This document shows positions 41,083 to 46,346 of a stretch of 46,346 nucleotides of DNA, piece after piece. The notes beneath the pieces were generated by a model. It was not told the DNA's origin and made no database searches. It was given only the letters and a program-made list of their open reading frames with translations. Both the position numbers and the translations under genes were made by a program. This DNA comes from an uncultured Eubacteriales bacterium (GTDB taxonomy: Bacteria > Bacillota > Clostridia > Oscillospirales > Oscillospiraceae). The DNA lies in contig URXW01000010.1 in NCBI GenBank assembly GCA_900551995.1, positions 1 to 46,346 on the forward strand. Direction: 5' to 3'. Position 1 is the stretch's first letter; each line of letters starts with the position of its first letter.

Positions 41083-42045
41083 TTACCCCACAAGGGTGAG
41101 GTTTTTGATGTTGACGGCAGCGGTCACAACGCCGTCTTTGCCGATAACCACACGGTCACCGTCAATTTGCATGACGGTGTAAACCGTACTGTAAACGAAC
41201 GATGCAAGAGAGCCGCCCGTGTAGGTTTTAGCGCCTTTATTGACCTTGACCTTGCTGCCTTTTGCAATGGATGCGCTTGCTTTGGTGATGTCTGCGGCAT
41301 CCACCCAACCGTAAACGGTGGAGGCGCTGCCAGTGGTCTTGATGAGGTGGTACTGGTGCTTTCCGTTTTTCGCCACAGAGGTCACCCTTGCCTCGCCGGG
41401 TTTGCATGTCTTTCCGTTTGTGCCGTTGGAGCTTGCATAGTGCTTGGTGCCCTTAAAGGTCACCACATCGCCCACAGCGTACTCCAGGGCGGCGTTTGTG
41501 TCTGGGGTGGTATCAGATACTACCCCAAGCCTTGCGTTGACCTCAGCGGCAATCTGGCCGTGCAGGTTATAGAGATAATCACCGGGGCAAGCCTTATTGG
41601 CAAACCAGCGGTGCACCGTCATGTTTTGCTGCTCCACCTTGCCGATGAGGGACTTGTCCGCTTTCCACTTGAGCTCTTTGATGCCGTTGCGCTTGCAGAT
41701 GTCCGTGCACAGGTCAATCAAGGCCTTATAGGCGGCATCTCTCACCTTATAGGGGTGCTTGGTGTCACTGGCAACCTCAATAGTGATTGCCCGGTTGTCG
41801 TTGCTTGCGGAGGACGAACACCAGGAGCGGTCTTTTTCCTCCACATACATACCGATGCGGCCATCATAGCCAATGCCGTAGTTGGAGCTCGCCCGTCTGG
41901 ATGTAGGGGCAAACACATTGCCCAGAGTTTCCACGCTGCATTGACCTACCACGCAGTGGATGGTGATGGTGTCAATTTTGTGGTTTCTGGGACTTGTCTT
42001 GTTTGGGGAAATTTTTGTATAGTCCACCAGTTTGCTGTTACTCAA
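41083..42045 (-). CDS. Phage endolysin, N-acetylmuramoyl-L-alanine amidase
   Basis: The product is 320 residues. The amidase_2/PGRP domain (about 15-170) has zinc ligands His30 (TITIHCVVG), His145 (MTVHRWF) and Cys153 (KACPGDYLY). The second half (about 185-320) has two repeats of an SH3-like wall-binding type (AVGDVVTFKGTKHY; SKVKVNKGAKTYTGGSLASF). It cuts peptidoglycan between MurNAc and L-Ala. The start is TTG at 42045, with AAGGAGG upstream. Confidence 0.9.
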   Translation of the reverse strand: MSNSKLVDYTKISPNKTSPRNHKIDTITIHCVVGQCSVETLGNVFAPTSRRASSNYGIGYDGRIGMYVEEKDRSWCSSSASNDNRAITIEVASDTKHPYKVRDAAYKALIDLCTDICKRNGIKELKWKADKSLIGKVEQQNMTVHRWFANKACPGDYLYNLHGQIAAEVNARLGVVSDTTPDTNAALEYAVGDVVTFKGTKHYASSNGTNGKTCKPGEARVTSVAKNGKHQYHLIKTTGSASTVYGWVDAADITKASASIAKGSKVKVNKGAKTYTGGSLASFVYSTVYTVMQIDGDRVVIGKDGVVTAAVNIKNLTLVG

Positions 42046-42062
42046 TGCTATAAACCTCCTTT

Positions 42063-42344
42063 TCAGTCTTTCAGCACGATTTCTGCCAAGCGGATGGCGT
42101 TCTCCACGCCGTACTCTTTGGCAAACAGCCGTACAAATTTTTGGGCATATTTCGCCCGGTTTTCATTCTTGGATTTCCACAGATAAAAACCGCCCCAGGT
42201 GCCGTCAACCACAAAGGATGTACCAGCAAGGGCGGCAAGGGCGGTGACATCGTGCTCGGTTGCAATGTTGATGACCACCGTGGCAGTTATCAAGGAAACG
42301 GTCACAAAGGAGTGCAGCACCAACATTTTCTTTGAAAACTCCAT
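42063..42344 (-). CDS. Small phage membrane protein next to the lysis genes
   Basis: The product is 93 residues with two hydrophobic stretches (about 6-25 and 32-50) and a charged amphipathic C-terminus (KYAQKFVRLFAKEYGVENAI). A 7-codon longer start is in frame, but GGAAAGGAGGGCAC fits the ATG at 42344. I do not recognise the family. The position upstream of amidase and holin suggests a second holin or lysis accessory protein. Confidence 0.65.
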   Translation of the reverse strand: MEFSKKMLVLHSFVTVSLITATVVINIATEHDVTALAALAGTSFVVDGTWGGFYLWKSKNENRAKYAQKFVRLFAKEYGVENAIRLAEIVLKD

Positions 42345-42361
42345 GTGCCCTCCTTTCCGGC

Positions 42362-42523
42362 TCATTCTTGAGAGGCGGGGCGTTTATCGTCCCGTACATC
42401 AAGTTCACGGATGGAATTGACCAATGATGTGACTGTGCCGTTGCCACCCAAAGCGTGGTACTCCTTAAGGTCCACCAGGTACTCCGCAACAAAACGCTTT
42501 TGCTTTTCAGTTAGTTTCGCCAC
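42362..42523 (-). pseudogene. Hybrid ORF: small terminase start joined to a tail-end phage gene
   Basis: These 53 codons from a GTG at 42523 read VAKLTEKQKRFVAEYLVDL, the standard N-terminus of phage small terminase subunits, which should continue with NATQAAIRAGYS. Instead it continues KEYHALGGNGTVTSLVNSIR and soon stops. The second part looks like the C-terminus of a small protein from just before the lysis cassette. This is what remains if one deletion removed everything between the two genes. It stops 17 bases before the next gene. Confidence 0.65.
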
Positions 42524-42543
42524 ACTCACCACCCCTATGTCAA

Positions 42544-42691
42544 AATAAAAAGCCGCCCGTGTGTGTTACGGGACAGCTTTTGAAATAATCAAAATTAGAG
42601 AACGGCGGCAAAGGTCCGGTTTCACATTCTCCATCACTTTGCCGCCGTTCCAACCAAGGAGGCGTTGCTCTTATCTGAGGCATACACCCAC
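42544..42691 (-). ncRNA. Candidate structured leader or small RNA
   Basis: The predicted transcript starts near 42691. It contains a perfect 14-bp inverted repeat (GAACGGCGGCAAAG at 42600-42613 with its complement at 42637-42650, 23-base loop) and ends at an 11-bp terminator stem with T run (42580 to 42544). It sits exactly where the late operon of the phage would begin. A 47-codon frame (42540-42683) runs through it but has no ribosome binding site and crosses both hairpins, so I favour RNA over protein. Confidence 0.5.
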
Positions 42692-42697
42692 GGTATC

Positions 42698-42706
42698 AGT
42701 ATAGCA
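42698..42706 (-). promoter_or_regulatory. Extended -10 promoter before the structured leader
   Basis: On the minus strand GTGCTATACT gives an extended -10 (TGC plus TATACT). No good -35 is visible, which would fit an activator-dependent late promoter. Confidence 0.5.
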
Positions 42707-42732
42707 CAGACGCACCGAACAAAGCGAACAAC

Positions 42733-43146
42733 TTATTGCTCTGTGTCATCATTCGTTGCTTTGATGTATCTGTTGCACATCATCCGCACGCCGTCTGCGG
42801 TGTTACTTCCGCCGATGCAGGCGGCAACCTGCTCCCACGGCAAGCCATTTATAAACCGATAGGTGAACGCCAACCGGAGGTAGCTGTCCTCAATATCGGA
42901 TATGTACCTCTCCAGACGGCTCCGCTCATATAGACATTGCTGGTGTTTTGCCTCAATGATGCCTCTGAGGTCAACAATCTCCGCAGCGTAGCGCCCAACC
43001 TTATCTGACACACCCGGCGCGTGCGGCATACCCGTGAGGTTGGGCGTGCAGGACACCGCCTGTGCCTCCAGTTCCTGCAAGCGGCGCTTGTCCATCTCAA
43101 TCTCACGGTTGAGATAATAAAGCTGTGACAGTTCTTTCAAAGTCAT
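42733..43146 (-). CDS. DUF1492 family sigma-like phage regulator
   Basis: The product is 137 residues. The first half is a coiled-coil (LSQLYYLNREIEMDKRRLQE). The second half is a sigma region 4-like helix-turn-helix: RYISDIEDSYLRLAFTYRFI, NGLPWEQVAACIG. Proteins of this kind sit between the replication and packaging modules of Firmicutes phages and are thought to switch on late transcription. The ATG overlaps the upstream stop (ATGA). Confidence 0.8.
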   Translation of the reverse strand: MTLKELSQLYYLNREIEMDKRRLQELEAQAVSCTPNLTGMPHAPGVSDKVGRYAAEIVDLRGIIEAKHQQCLYERSRLERYISDIEDSYLRLAFTYRFINGLPWEQVAACIGGSNTADGVRMMCNRYIKATNDDTEQ

Positions 43147-43457
43147 AATTCGCCACCTGCCTCTCCACGCCATAGCGGCTTGCAGTTCTTTTCTCCAAAG
43201 GTGCACTTGGTGCTGCATATCTTGCAGGGGTCACCCCCCGCCATAACAAAATGCAGGTCGGCAACAGCCTTGTCAAGCTGCCTTTGCAGTGCGGCGGACG
43301 GCTCTGCCGGTGGGATGGCTGATACCGCATCAAGGCGCTCCTCAAGTTCTGCAATCCTCTGTGCATCCGCCTCTTTTTGTATCGTCATCAACGCACATTC
43401 ACGGATGACGGTATCAACAAAAACGGTGTCCGTTTTCAATCGTTCCTGTTCGGTCAT
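43143..43457 (-). CDS. Phage protein of unknown function with Cys-rich C-terminus
   Basis: The product is 104 residues. A helical N-terminal part (KEADAQRIAELEERLDAV and on) is followed by a cysteine cluster, DPCKICSTKCTFGEKNCKPL, four cysteines that could hold zinc. It overlaps SNF2 upstream and DUF1492 downstream by 4 bases each, so it is translated with them. I do not recognise a family. Confidence 0.7.
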   Translation of the reverse strand: MTEQERLKTDTVFVDTVIRECALMTIQKEADAQRIAELEERLDAVSAIPPAEPSAALQRQLDKAVADLHFVMAGGDPCKICSTKCTFGEKNCKPLWRGEAGGEL

Positions 43458-44842
43458 GCTGTTTCCTCCTTAACCTTTCGTATTCTCGCTTTAAGGGCGC
43501 GCATGACAGCCTCATGGGTGTCTGCTCTGTCCTGTATCGTTGCCATAACATCCTCATCCTCACAGCCTTGCACAATGAGGTAGTGGATAAAAACCTTTTC
43601 ATACGGAGAGCCCTGGCGGTACAATCGGCAGTTGCCCTGGTCATTCAGTTCAAAGGACCAGTTGAGCCCATACCACACCACATGCCGGCCGCCTTGCTGG
43701 AGGTTTAGACCATAGGCGCAGCTTGCCGGATGCACAAGCAGCACATCAACCTCTCCGGCGTTCCACGCCTCCTCATCCTCCACACCCTTGTAAACACGCA
43801 CACGGAGGTCTTTGCGGTGCTTTTGCAGGCACTCAAGGATGCGGTCACGGTCATGCTGGTAGCCGTAGAATGTGAGGCAGTGCTCTCCGTTAAGCTGTTC
43901 AAGCAGTTCCAGGAACGCCTCCAGCTTGCAATCATGCACCGGCACCACATGCCCCTCATTGCTATACACGGCACCGTTGCAGAATTGCAGCAGCTTTCCA
44001 ACCAAAACACCTGCGGTGCCGGCCGTGATAACATCCTCATCCACCTCAAGCAAAAGGTCACGCTCAAATTGGTCATAGGCTTTTTTGGCTTTGGCATCCA
44101 GCATCACAGGGATTTCATGCTGGATAAAGTCCGGTAGTTGCAGGTAGTCCTCCGCTTTCATGGAGATGCAAATATCAGATATAGCGGTCAAAACGGCGTT
44201 TTCCGCACCGTCTTTTGCCTTATAGCTGAAAATCTGCGTGCGGCTCCGCTGGTCGGGGTCAAAATAATGCTCACGGTAAGCGCCGAGGGTTTCGCCAAGC
44301 CGTGCCCCGCCGTCCAGCAAATAAACCTGTGCCCAAAGGTCAATCAAACCTTTGGAGGACGGGGTGCCGGTCAGCAGCACCATCTTTTTGATAAACCGCC
44401 GCACCCGTTTCATAGCCTTAAAGCGTTTGCTCTGGCTGTTCTTAAAGCTGGTGCTCTCATCAAGCACCACCATGTCAAAGGGCCAATCCTGCTTGTAGTA
44501 GTCCACAAGCCATTCCACATTTTCCCGGTTGATAACATACACATCCGCAGGCGTGTTGAGTGCCTTGATGCGTTTTGCGGATGAGCCAAGCACCGTGGCG
44601 GTGCGGATATGCTTTAGATGGTCCCACTTAGCCGCCTCCTTGCTCCAGGTTGCCTCAGCCACTTTTTTAGGGGCCACCACAAGCACCTTTTGCACCTGCC
44701 AGCGGAAATACTTGAGAATGTTGATAGCAGAGAGGGTGATGACGGTTTTGCCAAGACCGGGACGGAGGAACAAACCAACCGCAGGGTCATCAACCACACG
44801 CTGGATGCAGTAGCTTTGATAATTGTGCGGTGTAAATTGCAT
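43454..44842 (-). CDS. SNF2-type DEAD/DEAH helicase of phage
   Basis: The product is 462 residues, the compact phage form. It has Walker A GLGKT at 29-33 (LFLRPGLGKTVITL), motif II DEST at 128-131, motif III LLTGTPSSKG, and a C-terminal helicase lobe with CLTFYGYQHDRDRILECLQ and LLVHPASCAYGLNLQQGG ending in QGNCRLYRQGS (motif VI). It should translocate on duplex DNA during replication or recombination. It overlaps VRR-NUC by one base. Confidence 0.9.
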   Translation of the reverse strand: MQFTPHNYQSYCIQRVVDDPAVGLFLRPGLGKTVITLSAINILKYFRWQVQKVLVVAPKKVAEATWSKEAAKWDHLKHIRTATVLGSSAKRIKALNTPADVYVINRENVEWLVDYYKQDWPFDMVVLDESTSFKNSQSKRFKAMKRVRRFIKKMVLLTGTPSSKGLIDLWAQVYLLDGGARLGETLGAYREHYFDPDQRSRTQIFSYKAKDGAENAVLTAISDICISMKAEDYLQLPDFIQHEIPVMLDAKAKKAYDQFERDLLLEVDEDVITAGTAGVLVGKLLQFCNGAVYSNEGHVVPVHDCKLEAFLELLEQLNGEHCLTFYGYQHDRDRILECLQKHRKDLRVRVYKGVEDEEAWNAGEVDVLLVHPASCAYGLNLQQGGRHVVWYGLNWSFELNDQGNCRLYRQGSPYEKVFIHYLIVQGCEDEDVMATIQDRADTHEAVMRALKARIRKVKEETA

Positions 44843-45120
44843 CAGTCAAAAACCTCCCTCAAAAATTCTTTCACGGCATCCATCCCAAAAAGTACACGGA
44901 CATCCGCACCCCGTTTCTCCAGTTCGCTCCTTTGCCATTTCTGAATTTTGGCAAGCCTGCCAACCTCCGTTTTCAGTTCCACATAGATTGTCCTGCCATC
45001 GGGGGTTATGACAATCCTATCTGGCACGCCGGGGTTTCCCGGAGAAACAAATTTCAAACACAAACCATTGTTTTCTTTCACCTTGCGGACAAGGTAATTT
45101 TCAATATAACTTTCTTTCAA
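44842..45120 (-). CDS. VRR-NUC domain nuclease
   Basis: This 92-residue PD-(D/E)XK-type nuclease has the motifs GVPDRIVI (Asp34), VELKTE (Glu48, Lys50) and a following Gln60 (KIQKWQ). The minimal stand-alone form is typical of phages, where it is always near SNF2 and VapE genes. The start follows AAGGAGGTGCTTTTTTG. Confidence 0.92.
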   Translation of the reverse strand: MKESYIENYLVRKVKENNGLCLKFVSPGNPGVPDRIVITPDGRTIYVELKTEVGRLAKIQKWQRSELEKRGADVRVLFGMDAVKEFLREVFD

Positions 45121-45140
45121 AAAAGCACCTCCTTTTTAGG

Positions 45141-45387
45141 GGTGGAACATCTGGAACATCGCGCGCGTATATACACGCACACAGGCGGTTTAGGGCGTTT
45201 ATATTTTCTCTAAATCTTCTAATTTCTCTATTTTTATATAATATAGAAAATAAATGTTCCAATGTTCCGGTAAGCAAAAAAGCCTTTATTTTCAAGGGTT
45301 TAAGCCGGAACATTGCCCGGAACATTGCCCGGAACATTGCCGGAACATGTTCCGGCTGATTTTTTGAATGTTCCGGCAATGTTCCAG
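45141..45387. repeat. GGAACAT repeat field with AT-rich core, candidate replication origin
   Basis: Between VapE and VRR-NUC the heptamer GGAACAT or its complement occurs 11 times. There are two at 45144-45159, two at 45254-45268, three in a 12-base tandem unit GGAACATTGCCC (45307-45341), a perfect 16-bp palindrome CCGGAACATGTTCCGG (45340-45355) holding one of each orientation, and two more at 45367-45385. Between the groups, about 45195-45255 is almost pure A and T. Iterons plus an AT-rich unwinding stretch are the normal parts of a phage or plasmid origin. No credible gene lies here. Confidence 0.6.
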
Positions 45388-46346
45388 TCAATGTCCCACC
45401 CTTTTTTTGGTAAATCCGCGCTGTTTTCCGCAATAGCCAAACTGCAAAGAATTGGGTGTTTTTTCCCAATCGGAACACGCCTCAATGATGCCGTTGATTT
45501 CCGCAGTATCACTATAACGGATTTCCCTCTGCTTGCCGTCAAGGGCCTCACACCATACCTCCAGGGCACATACACGGTCACGGTCAACCAGATTGATGCT
45601 GCCCTGCACGGCACCGCCCCAAAACATTCTGCGGCGGTCAAGAGGCCACTTTGCCCAATCCTCCGGCACCTGCTTACTGAGGAAATCCAGCACGATGCCC
45701 TCACGGGCGCTGACTTCCCGGTGTTCCTCCTGCTTTTCCTTAGCGGCAGCCTCAAGGTCACCTTTGAGGAAAAGGCTCTCACCGCTTTGCCAACGGACAA
45801 CAGCCTCCGCCCAGAGTTGGTCAATCTCACCGGGCAAGTCAAACCACACGCTCTTTGTCACGGGTGCCACGCCGACATCCACGGGCCAGAAACGGCGGTT
45901 GCCGGTACGGTCCTGCAAAAAGTCCGTGGTGTTGCTGGTGCCAAAGAAAACGCAGCAGCGGGGCAGTTCCTTGACATGGCGGCCATAAGCCGCACGGAAA
46001 CGGTCAGTGCGCAATGAAAGAAACTGTTTGATGCGTGCAACATCCGTGCGCCGGAAAGCATCAAGCTCTGCAATTTCCACAAGCCAGACACCCTGCAAGA
46101 GTTCAGATGCCTCTTTGCCCTCAAAGGTGCGGATGCTGTCATTAAACCAGCCACGGCTCATTTTATCCAAAAGGGTGCTTTTGCCGATGCCCTGCGGACC
46201 TGCAAGGATGAGCATATTATCGTATTTGGCACCGGGCACCATCGCACGGGTCACAGCGGCGGTGAGCGCCTTGCGGGTCACGGCTCTTGTGTATGGAGCC
46301 GCCCTGTGTGATAACCTGGACGGCGGCGTTGTCCATTGCATACCAG
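45388..46346 (-). CDS. VapE-like (virulence-associated E) ATPase, partial
   Basis: The gene runs off the right edge; about 318 codons are visible. The superfamily 3 helicase-like ATPase has Walker A GPQGIGKSTLL, the segment VEIAELDAF (Walker B region), FGTSNTTDFLQDRTGNRRFW (sensor 1 and family signature), and an APYTRAVTRKALTAAV lead-in. In phages this protein replaces a primase-helicase. The C-terminal 100 residues form the usual small helical end. Upstream of APYTRAV, at the very edge, the frame no longer resembles the family, so a frameshift or deletion is possible there. Confidence 0.85.
   Translation of the reverse strand, partial: GMQWTTPPSRLSHRAAPYTRAVTRKALTAAVTRAMVPGAKYDNMLILAGPQGIGKSTLLDKMSRGWFNDSIRTFEGKEASELLQGVWLVEIAELDAFRRTDVARIKQFLSLRTDRFRAAYGRHVKELPRCCVFFGTSNTTDFLQDRTGNRRFWPVDVGVAPVTKSVWFDLPGEIDQLWAEAVVRWQSGESLFLKGDLEAAAKEKQEEHREVSAREGIVLDFLSKQVPEDWAKWPLDRRRMFWGGAVQGSINLVDRDRVCALEVWCEALDGKQREIRYSDTAEINGIIEACSDWEKTPNSLQFGYCGKQRGFTKKRVGH

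Larger units (their letters stand above)
37951..46346. mobile_element. Prophage remnant (left end to window edge)
   Basis: From here the DNA is visibly less GC-rich, and nearly all genes lie on the minus strand: VapE, VRR-NUC, SNF2 helicase, DUF1492 regulator, amidase, holin, repressors and a transposase. This is the replication and lysis inventory of a Clostridia siphophage. No terminase large subunit, portal, capsid or tail gene is present between the replication and lysis blocks. No integrase is visible; it may be beyond the right edge. The left border is approximate. Confidence 0.85.

Noticed and set aside
42540..42683. A 47-codon gene in the structured leader
   Set aside because: It lacks a ribosome binding site and runs through both an inverted repeat and a terminator stem, so an RNA explanation is preferred.
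45300..45390. Short regularly spaced repeats as a CRISPR array
   Set aside because: Units are 12 bases without unique spacers and appear in both orientations; there are no cas genes. Iterons fit better.
45101..45478. A 125-codon minus-strand frame containing MFRAMFRAMFR repeats
   Set aside because: The repeats are simply the GGAACAT tandem units read as protein; the frame overlaps the end of VapE and the start of VRR-NUC and has no ribosome binding site.

Overview
The window is 46 kb of high-GC Firmicutes DNA, most like a gut member of the Oscillospiraceae (class Clostridia). This rests on an IspH-ribosomal protein S1 fusion, a T-box before leuS, a GerW/YtfJ sporulation gene, a butyryl-CoA:acetate CoA-transferase of the gut butyrate-producer type, many GTG/TTG starts, and a TPP-riboswitch operon. 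The genus cannot be fixed from the sequence alone.

Layout. (1) 1-1300 is scarred. It holds the last codons of a probable serine recombinase, abutting an XRE-AbrB regulator that has lost its 5' end, then a small DUF6487 gene, then three decayed fragments joined end to end (histidine kinase, DUF4956, Gly/Met-rich tail). (2) 1310-5500: an NhaC-type antiporter, a HerA-like ATPase and an IclR regulator, each with its own promoter. (3) 5525-12210: a TPP-riboswitch thiamin salvage operon, thiW-thiM-thiE-thiD-tenA plus an ABC transporter for a thiamin precursor (ATPase, permease, lipoprotein). No de novo genes (thiC, thiG, thiH, thiS) are in the window. (4) 12250-15200: a small membrane protein, a methylguanine-DNA methyltransferase, a homocysteine S-methyltransferase and a second small membrane protein. 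(5) 15327-25580: a long same-strand housekeeping run, many of its genes with ATGA/GTGA overlaps: M50 protease, scpA, scpB, DUF2953, ytfJ, D,D-carboxypeptidase, rRNA pseudouridine synthase, RpiR regulator, flavoprotein, cmk, plsC and ispH-rpsA. (6) 25660-37724: but, a ClpP-fold protease, smc-ftsY-rdgB-yhbY-nadD/yqeK-rsfS, and T-box-leuS.

(7) From about 37.95 kb to the right edge the base composition drops and most genes lie on the minus strand. This is a prophage remnant: IS30-type transposase, two XRE repressors, a plus-strand membrane protein, holin, amidase, membrane protein, a structured leader, a DUF1492 sigma-like regulator, SNF2 helicase, VRR-NUC nuclease and VapE. Replication genes sit directly next to lysis genes. 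At the expected site of the packaging and structural module there is only a 53-codon gene that starts like a small terminase subunit and ends as something else, so the whole virion module appears to have been lost in one deletion.

The most interesting items are that deletion scar, an iteron-like GGAACAT repeat field with an AT-rich stretch between VapE and VRR-NUC (candidate replication origin), a promoter-hairpin-terminator unit that may be a phage small RNA, and an internal promoter and ribosome binding site that could let S1 be made separately from the ispH-rpsA fusion.
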